Shown here: piece by piece, positions 15,688 through 24,881 of the stretch
Layout of the letters: each line of letters opens with the position of its first letter
How positions within the stretch are numbered: position 1 is the stretch's first letter
Assembly (NCBI GenBank): GCA_951801245.1
Contig: CATOMC010000002.1
Span: 131,724-195,723 of the forward strand
Direction: 5' to 3'
Source of the DNA: an uncultured Lachnospiraceae bacterium
GTDB lineage: Bacteria; Bacillota_A; Clostridia; Lachnospirales; Lachnospiraceae
Length of the DNA: 64,000 nucleotides
Program-made: the position numbers and the translations under genes
Notes under the pieces: model-generated
Databases searched by the model: none
What the model saw: the letters and a program-made list of their open reading frames with translations, nothing else
Told to the model about the DNA's origin: nothing

Positions 15688-17769
15688 ATGCGAAAGGGAT
15701 TGGCGGCAAATAAATTTTGTAAATTGCAGTTTCTCAAAGAGAATTATCAATATAAATATTTCTGCCTGATAGCGGTTAGTATCGTTTGGTATATAGCAGG
15801 AAATTTTATATGTCCTGCTATCGATACGGATCTGATTGAGGCAGTGCTTATATTATTTACGTTGGGTACAATATGTTTTTTTTTAGGAAGAGACTGTCAG
15901 ATCATAACGCGAAATCATATCGGACAGATTTTCGTGATAGCAACGGTAATGGTTTTGTTCTGGGATGCGGCATTGTTTTCAGCAGTCACATCCAAAACAG
16001 AGCACATCATTCTTGTGATAGAGGGTACCATTATTATCAATTATTTATGGCTGCTTTGTGCGTTTATTTATTTTCGGAAATGGGAAAAGGTATTTGACAA
16101 AAAGAAGTTTGTTTTATATTCGATTATTTTCTTTTTATTTTTTATCGGTAATTTTGTTTTGATCAAAAGTCCATTCAGCTTGGACGGGTATATTTATTAT
16201 GCTGATATTCGCTCAATAAGTAAATGGGATTTCTGTGGAATCTATAAATTGCAGCTTTGCGGGCATATATCGGCAGCATATAGTTGTTTGATGTTGATAG
16301 GAGAATTTATCGTTCCGGAAAATATAATGGGAGTCCGCATGATCCATATCATTTTCGGGTGTATTACAATTTATGCTTTTGGGAAAATCGTGGAATCGAT
16401 TACGTCAAATAGAGTAGTGCAGACTATCTGTACCGTTTTTTTTGCCTTTTCTCCAATCGTATATGGAACGGTTCTTGATATTAATTTGGATTATGCGCTT
16501 TTTTGTTTTTTTATTTGGTTTGTAAGTTGTTATATACATAAAAAGTATATTTTAATGATATTTTGCGGCTTATGTGTATGTTATACAAAGGAAGTAGGAT
16601 GTGTATTATTTGGGGCTTTTTTCATAGGCATCTTTATAGAAAAGTTATTGATGCAAATAAAGGATATGGAAAGTATATGGATTGATCTAAGAAAAATTCC
16701 TAATCTGATATTTATTGCGATAGGAGTGGTATGGATTATTACATATGTATTCCGCGATGCGAGTTACTGGATGACTACTGTTACAATGGATGAATTAATG
16801 GAAGGGGCACGATTAAATACCTTTTCATTCGATAGAGAATATATTGTTCATAAATTAAAAGAAATGCTCTTTATCAATTTTAGCTGGTTGTTCCTTTTAG
16901 TGTCCGGAGTGTTGTTTATAGTTGGGAAAAAGCTAAAGTTGCGCAGAGATGGTGGAGAAATACCTATTTTCCCGATGAAAATTTCATGTTTGGCCTATAT
17001 GATATTTAACGCGCTTTATTTTACATGGACACATTATAGATACATGAATTTAGTATTTTTCTTTTTTGTTGTATTTATGATAAATACGGTTCATAGGGTT
17101 ATTAAAGATACGGTTGGAGAAAAGATTATATTTGTTTTAACGGGAACTTTAATTATTATATCAAGTTTTTTTACTGCGGATCCATTTACGGCTCCAAATT
17201 TTATGACCTTTAAGACAAGTAGTGGTAATTTGGCTATTCTTGGCAGCTTAGAGGAAAAAGAAAATGGTAATTACGTTATAAACAAAAATAATAAGCTTTT
17301 AGCAGCGTTGGATAATGCCACACTATATAATAATCAATTGATTTATTTCAAACATTGTATAAATAAAGTTTTTGATAAGATAAATTATGATGCTGACAAA
17401 TTAGTTGTGATTCCCAGAAAACCAGGTGATGAAGGTGATTATGGAACTTTGAGGACTATTTTCGCATCTTGTCCATTTAAGACAGACGTTATGTACTGGG
17501 ATGTAGCAAAGGAAAAACTGGAACTTGAATTAGCAAAAGTGGTTGACGATAATGACAGATACCAACGGGTAAATATCAAGTGCATCCGAGACATAAGTGA
17601 GTTAAGTGAGGAAGAAATGGAGCGGTATGATGAAATATATTTTTGGGGAATTGAATTATATAAAAACAATGATTCCCAGAATATACTTCATCAGGAAACA
17701 AATCAATTTCCGATGATCGGACAGGCCAGGACAGTCGGCTGGTGCTGGGATATCTATCAATTGAAATAA
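15688..17769 (+). CDS. Large polytopic membrane protein, GT-C-like
   Basis: The 693-residue protein has about a dozen hydrophobic helices (about residues 15-480) and a soluble C-terminal domain (about 485-693). SPFSLDGYIYY in an early outer loop places an Asp where GT-C transferases have their catalytic acid. No named family is recognised. Its base composition is noticeably richer in A and T than the housekeeping genes, suggesting transfer from elsewhere. GAAAGGAA precedes the ATG. A polymerase (Wzy-like) role is an alternative. Confidence 0.6.
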   Translation: MRKGLAANKFCKLQFLKENYQYKYFCLIAVSIVWYIAGNFICPAIDTDLIEAVLILFTLGTICFFLGRDCQIITRNHIGQIFVIATVMVLFWDAALFSAVTSKTEHIILVIEGTIIINYLWLLCAFIYFRKWEKVFDKKKFVLYSIIFFLFFIGNFVLIKSPFSLDGYIYYADIRSISKWDFCGIYKLQLCGHISAAYSCLMLIGEFIVPENIMGVRMIHIIFGCITIYAFGKIVESITSNRVVQTICTVFFAFSPIVYGTVLDINLDYALFCFFIWFVSCYIHKKYILMIFCGLCVCYTKEVGCVLFGAFFIGIFIEKLLMQIKDMESIWIDLRKIPNLIFIAIGVVWIITYVFRDASYWMTTVTMDELMEGARLNTFSFDREYIVHKLKEMLFINFSWLFLLVSGVLFIVGKKLKLRRDGGEIPIFPMKISCLAYMIFNALYFTWTHYRYMNLVFFFFVVFMINTVHRVIKDTVGEKIIFVLTGTLIIISSFFTADPFTAPNFMTFKTSSGNLAILGSLEEKENGNYVINKNNKLLAALDNATLYNNQLIYFKHCINKVFDKINYDADKLVVIPRKPGDEGDYGTLRTIFASCPFKTDVMYWDVAKEKLELELAKVVDDNDRYQRVNIKCIRDISELSEEEMERYDEIYFWGIELYKNNDSQNILHQETNQFPMIGQARTVGWCWDIYQLK

Positions 17770-17819
17770 GAAGGAAAGTTATTGAACCAATCAGGATAAA
17801 CAAAGTGGGAGAACTGGAA

Positions 17820-18902
17820 ATGGACAAGGTAAAAAGGTTTATTGATTGTATCTATACGGCAACAAAATGTAATTTGAGATGTTCGTATTGTTACATAACA
17901 CAGGAAAAGAAGTGGCAGGAAAAATTGCCGCAGTTGAAATATAGTCCGGAAGTCATCGGGGAAGCTTTGTCTCAGGAAAGATTAGGCGGAATATGTCATT
18001 TTAATATATGTGGTTTAGGGGAAACACTGATCCCGCCGGAAATGACAGGCATTATATATCATATACTGAAGCAGGGGCATTATGTCATGGTCATTACCAA
18101 TGGAACGATCAGCAGGAGATTCGATGAGATTATTAAGTTCCCGAAGGAATATCTGGATAGATTGACTTTTAAATTTTCATTCCATTATGAGGAGCTGAGC
18201 AGATTACAATTGATGGATGAATTTTTTCATAATGTGCATAAGGTATCCGATGCGGGAGCTTCATTTTCCGTAGAGATAACACCGCATGACGGATTGATTG
18301 ATAAGATACCTGAGATTAAGGCGGCCTGTATGAAAAATGTGGGTGCATTATGTCATGTCACGGTAGCCAGGGATGCGTCAAAGTATAATATCCCTATCTT
18401 AACAAACCTTACGAGAGAAGAATATAGGAAAACATGGGGGACATTTGATTCGGAAATGTTCCGGTTTAAAATGTCCACGTTTGGCGTGAAAAGAAAGGAA
18501 TTCTGTTATGCAGGGGATTGGACCTGCTTTTTAAATCTGGTAACCGGTGTCCTGCGTCCTTGTTACTATATGTACGGCGGACAAAATATTTTTGAAGATA
18601 TAGAGAAACCGATTCGTTTTGAGGCAATAGGGGAATGTCATTTGAGCCATTGCTATAATTCTCATGCCTTTCTGACAATAGGCGCCATACCGGAATTAGA
18701 TACACCACATTATCAGGAGATGCGGGACCGGGTTGATCAGCAGGGCAATCATTGGCTCAAACCGCAGATACGAGAATTCTTTAATACCAAACTGGTAGAT
18801 AGCAATGAGGAATATGATGATCGGCGTAAAAGGAAGCTGCGGCTAAAAAATAGGATTAAAAATCTTCCGATTAAGTTGTATCTGCTGATCACAAGGCAAT
18901 AA
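17820..18902 (+). CDS. Radical SAM protein with C-terminal cysteine cluster
   Basis: The start at 17820 has GGGAG 8 bases upstream; a longer frame overlaps the preceding gene without support. The 360-residue protein carries the radical SAM motif C17-x3-C21-x2-C24 (CNLRCSYC), a glycine-rich CGLGETLIP, and a later set of cysteines (FCYAGDWTC, RPCYY, ECHLSHC) that resembles a SPASM-type auxiliary iron-sulfur site. Substrate unknown. In a glycan operon it may carry out a sugar dehydrogenation or epimerisation, but that is inference from position only. Confidence 0.75.
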   Translation: MDKVKRFIDCIYTATKCNLRCSYCYITQEKKWQEKLPQLKYSPEVIGEALSQERLGGICHFNICGLGETLIPPEMTGIIYHILKQGHYVMVITNGTISRRFDEIIKFPKEYLDRLTFKFSFHYEELSRLQLMDEFFHNVHKVSDAGASFSVEITPHDGLIDKIPEIKAACMKNVGALCHVTVARDASKYNIPILTNLTREEYRKTWGTFDSEMFRFKMSTFGVKRKEFCYAGDWTCFLNLVTGVLRPCYYMYGGQNIFEDIEKPIRFEAIGECHLSHCYNSHAFLTIGAIPELDTPHYQEMRDRVDQQGNHWLKPQIREFFNTKLVDSNEEYDDRRKRKLRLKNRIKNLPIKLYLLITRQ

Positions 18903-18948
18903 GGCAACTATGTCCTGGCGGCTAAAAGTTTCATGAAATAGAGGGCGA

Positions 18949-19692
18949 ATGGAAAAGTATATGTCTGCAAATAGAAAAAAAATACAATGCCATGTAAGTG
19001 TTGACGATACGGATGGGGTTTTTCAAGAATTGTGTGATGAAAAATACAGATCCATATGGCAGCATCCTTTTTGGTACAATCTGCGCAGGCTTCATGAGAA
19101 ATGGGGATGTTCATTTACTTTATATGTTTTTGGAGGATTAGAGAACAAACTCGATCTGTTTAAAAAGGAATTGATGATAAAGGAATTACAGGAATGCAGT
19201 ACTTGGATTAAGGCGGCGTATCATGGAAATGATTCGGAAGATATAGTTGCATTTCAAGAGAATTTCTGTATGACGAAACGGTTTTTATCACAGTTGATGG
19301 GGGAAGATGCAATTGCTCATATCATAAGACTGCATCGATTTCAGGCGGCATATGATGTTGTAGATTATCTGGAAAGTCAGGGCGTAAAAGGTCTGCTTAC
19401 GGCTGATGATAACCGTTTGTCTTATGATTTATGTGAAGAGCAGGTACAAAATCTGCGAAAGGAAGGTGTGGTACAGAAGGGCAGCATGATGTATCTTCAC
19501 ACGGATGTCAGATTAGAAAAGTGGGAATTTTTGACACAATATTACGATTGGAAGAAACGTGATTGTAAGATACTTGTGCTTTTTACCCATGAACGATATA
19601 TAAAGAAAAGATTTTCTTTTGTTTTGCTTAAGTTGGGTTTGCTTTTGAAAATGGTTCATAGAAGTTGCGATGTAAATTACATCTGTAAATGA
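18949..19692 (+). CDS. Polysaccharide deacetylase-like protein (WbmS-like)
   Basis: The 247-residue protein begins with a beta strand and HVSVDDTDGVFQEL, similar to the first Asp motif of NodB/DUF2334-type deacetylases; a later HRFQAAYD and a C-terminal HTDVRLEKW fit the WbmS group found in surface glycan loci. Metal-dependent removal of an acetyl group from an amino sugar is the family reaction. The motifs are divergent, so the activity is uncertain. GAGGG is only 3 bases before the ATG, and an ATG at 18961 is an alternative start. Confidence 0.5.
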   Translation: MEKYMSANRKKIQCHVSVDDTDGVFQELCDEKYRSIWQHPFWYNLRRLHEKWGCSFTLYVFGGLENKLDLFKKELMIKELQECSTWIKAAYHGNDSEDIVAFQENFCMTKRFLSQLMGEDAIAHIIRLHRFQAAYDVVDYLESQGVKGLLTADDNRLSYDLCEEQVQNLRKEGVVQKGSMMYLHTDVRLEKWEFLTQYYDWKKRDCKILVLFTHERYIKKRFSFVLLKLGLLLKMVHRSCDVNYICK

Positions 19693-19729
19693 TAGCAATA
19701 GTGCTTACTATAAAAGAGGAGAGAACAAA

Positions 19730-20827
19730 ATGAAGAAGAATTACTTAGAGAAAATGAAACAAAAGGCCAAAGATGTACTTCCAAAACCAGTAGTGAGGCC
19801 ACTGATCAGGTTATGGCATTGTTTCTTTTATTTTCGGGGAAGAGATTATTGGGGATTCAAAAGAAACTATGAGAAATTTGGATGTAAGGAACCTTATATT
19901 CAAAATAAGATGAAATGGTTATTTTTATATGTGACACTTGGCGCAAGCGCGAAGGATTATTTTCTGTTTGATTTTTCTCATAAGAAGTGGGACGAGATTG
20001 ACGAATTCGTTACACTTCGCAGACGCAGAAAATTTACGGAATCTTTGAATGCAAATGGACACAGGGAATATGTAGAAGACAAAGTATTGTTTCATGAAAA
20101 ATTTAAAGAGTATACGCACCGGGATTATTTGGATATGAATAAATGTTCCTATGAGCAATTTCAAAAGTTCGTACATAAACATGGTGTGGTGATAGCCAAA
20201 CCGGCGGATGGGTTTGATGGTAAGGGAATTTTCTTAATTTGTGAGACAGATGACATACAAAGCGCCTGGAAAAAACAGAGAGAAGACCATTACATATGTG
20301 AGGAAGTCGTAAAGCAGTCTGGGATATTGCATGAAATGAATCCAGGAACATGTAATACATTGCGTGTCAATGTCTTCAATGCGAATAGGAAGCCAAAGGT
20401 TATCAATGCAATATTTCGCGTGGGAAAGGGTGATGGGGTTGTAGACAATTTCCATCAGGGTGGTTATGCAATGATGGTTGATGTTGCTTCCGGTAAGGTA
20501 TGCACAGACGCGTTAAACATCCATGGGAAAAGATTCTCCAAACACCCGGATAATAGGATTGCTTTTAACGGATTGGAAATACCATGCTGGAATAAGGTGG
20601 TAGAACTTGCAAAAAATGCCGCCAATATTATAGACGATGTGCCATACACTTCTTGGGATATTTGCGTTTCTACAGGGGGGGGGGTATTGATTATTGAAGG
20701 TAATACCTATGGAAACACAGATTTTCAACAATGCATTGATATGAATGGAAAATGGCGTATTTATAAACAATTTTGGAATCTTGTGAAGACAGAAAGAAGA
20801 TTACAATGGAAACGAAAAAAGGAATAG
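19730..20827 (+). CDS. ATP-grasp sugar-transfer-associated protein containing a G10 tract
   Basis: The 365-residue protein matches the ATP-grasp group found in glycan loci: a basic N-terminal region, KPADGFDGKGIFLI (nucleotide-binding loop), NTLRVNVFN, and the C-terminal metal-binding LIIEGNTYGNTDFQQ. ATP-grasp enzymes ligate a carboxylate to an amine, thiol or hydroxyl; in this context an amino acid or similar group on a sugar is plausible. Bases 20675-20684 are ten consecutive G coding STGGGV, in frame here. One G fewer gives TAT-TGA at once, and one more gives a stop a few codons on, so tract length would switch the last about 50 residues, including the metal-binding motif, on and off. Confidence 0.75.
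   Translation: MKKNYLEKMKQKAKDVLPKPVVRPLIRLWHCFFYFRGRDYWGFKRNYEKFGCKEPYIQNKMKWLFLYVTLGASAKDYFLFDFSHKKWDEIDEFVTLRRRRKFTESLNANGHREYVEDKVLFHEKFKEYTHRDYLDMNKCSYEQFQKFVHKHGVVIAKPADGFDGKGIFLICETDDIQSAWKKQREDHYICEEVVKQSGILHEMNPGTCNTLRVNVFNANRKPKVINAIFRVGKGDGVVDNFHQGGYAMMVDVASGKVCTDALNIHGKRFSKHPDNRIAFNGLEIPCWNKVVELAKNAANIIDDVPYTSWDICVSTGGGVLIIEGNTYGNTDFQQCIDMNGKWRIYKQFWNLVKTERRLQWKRKKE
20675..20684 (+). repeat. G10 homopolymer tract inside the ATP-grasp gene
   Basis: Ten G in a row on the coding strand, at codons for Gly-Gly-Gly-Val. It is the longest G run in the window and is very unlikely in a genome of this composition unless maintained. Confidence 0.9.
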
Positions 20828-22260
20828 TCAGTAATTTTATTTGGAGGATTGCAGAAAGATCTGGCGCGCAGCTAGTCATGATTTTGGTTCAAATCATATT
20901 GGCGAGATTGTTGGAACCGGAGGTATATGGATTAGTTGCGCTGATTACGATCTTTACTTCCATTTTGCAGGTGTTTATTGAAAACGGCATGGGAAATGCC
21001 TTAATTCAAAAAGAAGATGCAGATGATCTGGATTTTTCGTCTATCTTTTATTTTAATGTTGTATTTTGCACACTTATCTATGCTTTACTATATATTTGTG
21101 CGCCGTGGATAGCGGGTTTTTTAGGATATAGCGAGCTTACGATGGCTTTTCGTATATTAAGTCTGACCGTACTGATATCCGGTGTTAAGAATGTTCAGCA
21201 GGCATACGTGTCCAGAAAACTGATGTTTAAGAAGTTTTTTTTTTCAACGCTGACGGGAACCATTATCGCTGCGGCAGTTGGTATAGGGATGGCATATGGA
21301 GGATATGGTGTATGGGCACTAGTAGCACAGCAAATCGTGAATCTTACTGTTGATACGATTGTCTTATGGATTACGGTCGGCTGGAGACCCCAACGGCGTT
21401 TTTCTGTTAACCGGGTAAGAAAGTTGTTTTCTTATGGATGGAAATTGATGGTATCCGCGCTGATTGATTCTATCTACAATAATATGTATCAACTGGTAAT
21501 CGGGAAAGTATATTCATCGGCAGATTTGGCATTTTACAATCAAGGACGTTATTTCCCGAGTGCTATCGTGGAAAATATTAATGCATCCATCGATAGTGTA
21601 ATGTTTCCTGTATTATCCAAAGAACAGAGTAAGGTTGAACATGTGAAGGCGATGACCAAGAGGACGATACAGGTAAGTACTTATGTGCTGGCACCTTTGA
21701 TGATTGGTCTTGCCAGTGTGGCGCCGACATTGGTTGAGTTGTTGTTAACGGAGAAATGGATGAAGTGTGTGCCCTTTGTTCAGATATTTTGTATCAGATA
21801 TTTATTCTGGCCAATGCATACGATTAATTTAAATGCGATAAAGGCGATGGGAAGAAGCGATATTTTCTTTCGATTAGAGGTTATCAAAAAGACAATCGGG
21901 GTAGCGTTCTTTGTTTTTATGATGAGATACGGGATTTTGGCTATAGCAGGCGCCCTGGTAATACAGTCATTGATAAATCAGGCAATTAATGCGTTTCCGA
22001 ACAAAAAACTCTTGGGATACTGTTATACAGAGCAGTTGGCAGATGCGCTTCCGGGTATTGCTTTGGCGGTTGTGATGGGAATCGTTACCTATGCATTACA
22101 ATGGATTGCAGCGCCGTTAGCTTTAAAATTAATGATACAGGTATCTGTTGGCGCAGGCATCTATATTGCAGGTTCTTATATATTTAAACTCAAGGCATTT
22201 CTATTTACCAAAGAAATGGTCAAAGGATTTTTGCAGTATAAGTGTGTAGGAAAACACTGA
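20806..22260 (+). CDS. MOP-family oligosaccharide flippase (Wzx/PST type)
   Basis: From the ATG at 20806 the protein has 484 residues and about 12-14 membrane helices. It opens with KKGIVSNFIWRIAERSGAQ and has ILARLLEPEVYGLVALI, the typical start of the PST/RfbX family; MYQLVIGKVYSSADLAFYNQGRYFP split over the middle is also typical. Wzx proteins flip undecaprenyl-diphosphate-linked repeat units to the outside. It overlaps the ATP-grasp gene by 22 bases. A T10 run lies at 21235-21244 in frame. Confidence 0.9.
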   Translation: METKKGIVSNFIWRIAERSGAQLVMILVQIILARLLEPEVYGLVALITIFTSILQVFIENGMGNALIQKEDADDLDFSSIFYFNVVFCTLIYALLYICAPWIAGFLGYSELTMAFRILSLTVLISGVKNVQQAYVSRKLMFKKFFFSTLTGTIIAAAVGIGMAYGGYGVWALVAQQIVNLTVDTIVLWITVGWRPQRRFSVNRVRKLFSYGWKLMVSALIDSIYNNMYQLVIGKVYSSADLAFYNQGRYFPSAIVENINASIDSVMFPVLSKEQSKVEHVKAMTKRTIQVSTYVLAPLMIGLASVAPTLVELLLTEKWMKCVPFVQIFCIRYLFWPMHTINLNAIKAMGRSDIFFRLEVIKKTIGVAFFVFMMRYGILAIAGALVIQSLINQAINAFPNKKLLGYCYTEQLADALPGIALAVVMGIVTYALQWIAAPLALKLMIQVSVGAGIYIAGSYIFKLKAFLFTKEMVKGFLQYKCVGKH

Positions 22261-22372
22261 GTTTACAAAAATCTTGCTAAATGCTTTTACGTTTCAAAAA
22301 AGAGTAGGAAAAAGGGTGGTTGAAAATAAACTCTAACAAAAAAGAGAAGCGAAGAAGGAGAGGAAAATTATA

Positions 22373-23719
22373 ATGTTTGAAAATAAGACGCAGGAACAGG
22401 CTAAGAATGAGATTTTCAGTATCATAACGGAGTATTATCAAAAATACATGAGGGAAGAGGATAAGCCGTTTGCAGAAGGCAGGGATGCCGTTCACTATGC
22501 GGGACGGGTTTTTGATGAACAGGAACTGATTTATGGTGTGGACAGTGTCTTGGAGTTTTGGCTGACAGCGGGACGCTTTACCAGAGAATTGGAAGATGCT
22601 CTGAAGGAATATTTGGGCATAAAATATGCGGCACTCGTGAATTCAGGGTCTTCGGCAAACCTGATCGCTTTTCAGGCACTTACATCGCCCCTTCTGGAGG
22701 AGTCCAGGAGGATCAGAAAAGGAGATGAAGTGATTACGGTTGCGGCGGCTTTTCCAACCACCATAACACCGATTGTCCAGTTTGGTGCTGTTCCTGTGTT
22801 TTTGGATATCGAGATCCCCAGTTATAATATTGACGTTACCCGTCTGGAGGATGCTCTGTCTGACAGAACAAAGGCGGTTTTTATCGCGCATACATTGGGG
22901 AATCCGTTTAACTTGAAAGAAGTCAAGGCATTCTGCGAAAAGCATCATCTGTGGCTGATTGAGGATAATTGCGATGCCTTGGGATCAGAATATACCATTG
23001 ACGGCGTGACTAAGAAAACAGGAACGTGGGGCGATATCGGGACATCCAGCTTCTATCCGGCACATCATATGACCATGGGAGAAGGCGGTGCAGTTTATAC
23101 TGACAACCCGATTTTATATAGGGCACTGTTGTCTTTGCGAGACTGGGGAAGAGACTGCCACTGTCTTGGTGGGCATGATAATATGTGCGGCCATCGTTAT
23201 GAGGGGGATTACGGGGAACTGCCTCACGGTTACGATCATAAATACGTGTACAGCCATCTGGGGTATAACTTAAAAGTGACGGATATTCAGGCGGCGATTG
23301 CCTGTGCCCAGATTAAGAAACTCCCCGGTTTTGTGAAGCGCAGACAGGAGAATTTTAAATATTTGTATGAACAGTTGTCTGTTTTAGAAGATAAATTGTA
23401 TCTTCCGAAGGCAGATCCGAATGCTTCTGTCAGTTGGTTCGGATTTCCGATTACAGTCAGGAACGCAGAGAACAGAGATAAGCTTGTGCAGGCGTTGGAG
23501 CAGAATAAGATCCAGACCCGGATGTTATTTTCCGGGAACATGATCAAACACCCTTGTTTTGATGAGATGCGGGAAGCAAAGACGGGGTATCGTGTAGTAG
23601 GAGACTTGACAAACTCGGACCGGACATTGTTTGAAACCTTCTGGATTGGTGTTTACCCGGGCATGGCAAAAGAAATGCTGGACTTTATGGTAAAAGTAAT
23701 GGTTGAGACACTTCGGTAA
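22373..23719 (+). CDS. rfbH: CDP-4-dehydro-6-deoxyglucose 3-dehydrase (E1)
   Basis: The 448-residue protein is an aminotransferase-fold enzyme that removes the 3-OH of CDP-4-keto-6-deoxyglucose with PMP and a [2Fe-2S] cluster. Two signatures separate it from ordinary sugar aminotransferases. The PLP lysine is replaced by His231 (SFYPAHHMTMGEGG), and the cluster cysteines are present: C200, C262, C264 and C272 (C-x61-C-x-C-x7-C, close to the spacing known for E1). AAGGAGAGG precedes the ATG. The partner reductase (E3/DdhD type) is not in the window. It forms a tight pair with rfbG downstream. Confidence 0.95.
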   Translation: MFENKTQEQAKNEIFSIITEYYQKYMREEDKPFAEGRDAVHYAGRVFDEQELIYGVDSVLEFWLTAGRFTRELEDALKEYLGIKYAALVNSGSSANLIAFQALTSPLLEESRRIRKGDEVITVAAAFPTTITPIVQFGAVPVFLDIEIPSYNIDVTRLEDALSDRTKAVFIAHTLGNPFNLKEVKAFCEKHHLWLIEDNCDALGSEYTIDGVTKKTGTWGDIGTSSFYPAHHMTMGEGGAVYTDNPILYRALLSLRDWGRDCHCLGGHDNMCGHRYEGDYGELPHGYDHKYVYSHLGYNLKVTDIQAAIACAQIKKLPGFVKRRQENFKYLYEQLSVLEDKLYLPKADPNASVSWFGFPITVRNAENRDKLVQALEQNKIQTRMLFSGNMIKHPCFDEMREAKTGYRVVGDLTNSDRTLFETFWIGVYPGMAKEMLDFMVKVMVETLR

Positions 23720-23762
23720 GTTTAGAAAGATGGCCGGATAAGGTTTAAAATGAGGTAAAAAT

Positions 23763-24881
23763 ATGTTAGATTTAGAATTTTACCGTGGGAAGAAAGTACT
23801 GATAACCGGACACACCGGATTTAAAGGGACATGGATGTGTGCAGTACTGCTTGGGGCAGGCGCCGAGGTGACGGGGTATGCGCTTACGCCGCCAACTTCG
23901 CCAAGTATTTATGAACTGACAGATATGGAACATAGAATGCATTCCGTGACGGGTGATGTCAGAGACTTACCGCACTTAAGAAAAGTATTTGACCGCGTAC
24001 AGCCGGAGATTGTAATTCATATGGCGGCACAGCCGATTGTCCGGGAATCTTACAAGAATCCGGTACATACTTACGAAACAAATGTTATGGGGACCGTTCA
24101 TGTATTGGAATGCGTCAGAATGTGCCAAAGTGTGCGTTCCTTTATTAATGTGACCACGGATAAAGTGTATTTGAACAGAGAGTGGGAGTGGGGGTATCGG
24201 GAGAATGAGGAATTGAATGGGTATGACCCCTATTCAAACTCTAAATCCTGTTCTGAATTGGTCACAAGCTGTTATAAGAAGTCCTTTTTCCGGAATGAGA
24301 AAGGGGACAGGCAGGTGGCGATATCTACGGCAAGGGCAGGCAACGTGATCGGTGGGGGAGATTTTTCGGTGGACAGGATCATTCCTGACTGCGTCCGCGC
24401 CGTTATGGAGAACCGGGAAATTGTGGTGCGCAATCCTTATTCGACCAGACCCTATCAACATGTGTTGGAGCCGGTTATGGCATATCTGATGATCGCACAG
24501 AGGCAGTTTGAAAATATAAAATTTGCCGGGAATTATAATGTTGGCCCGGAGGATGCAGATTGTTGTACTACCGGAGACCTTGTTACATTATTCTGCAATC
24601 AATGGAGTTGCTTTGCCGGTGATAAAGTTACGTGGAAAAATGTTGCAGATAACAGTCTGCATGAGGCGAATTTTCTAAAGTTAGATTGTTCCAGATTAAA
24701 GAACATTTTTCAATGGAAACCGACCTGGAATGTGGAACATGCCATAGAGAAGGTAGTGGAATGGACAATCGCATTTCGTGATGGAAAAGATATACTTCCG
24801 ATTATGAATGAGCAGATTCGGGAATTTATCCTGCACGCAGCTATCGTAAAGAGGAATGAACAATGTTATTCAATTCACTAA
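23763..24881 (+). CDS. rfbG: CDP-glucose 4,6-dehydratase
   Basis: The 372-residue extended SDR has G16-x2-G19-x2-G22 in ITGHTGFKG and the active-site Y157-x3-K161 (DPYSNSKSC). HMAAQPIVRESYKNP and the DKVY segment are characteristic of RfbG/DdhB. It converts CDP-glucose to CDP-4-keto-6-deoxyglucose using bound NAD. The product is the substrate of the RfbH enzyme encoded just upstream. The stop overlaps the start of the MBOAT gene by 19 bases. Confidence 0.95.
   Translation: MLDLEFYRGKKVLITGHTGFKGTWMCAVLLGAGAEVTGYALTPPTSPSIYELTDMEHRMHSVTGDVRDLPHLRKVFDRVQPEIVIHMAAQPIVRESYKNPVHTYETNVMGTVHVLECVRMCQSVRSFINVTTDKVYLNREWEWGYRENEELNGYDPYSNSKSCSELVTSCYKKSFFRNEKGDRQVAISTARAGNVIGGGDFSVDRIIPDCVRAVMENREIVVRNPYSTRPYQHVLEPVMAYLMIAQRQFENIKFAGNYNVGPEDADCCTTGDLVTLFCNQWSCFAGDKVTWKNVADNSLHEANFLKLDCSRLKNIFQWKPTWNVEHAIEKVVEWTIAFRDGKDILPIMNEQIREFILHAAIVKRNEQCYSIH

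Noticed and set aside
21235..21244. T10 run in the flippase gene as a fourth phase switch
   Set aside because: The frame is intact on both sides, and long T runs are common in this AT-rich stretch; no sign of switching is visible.
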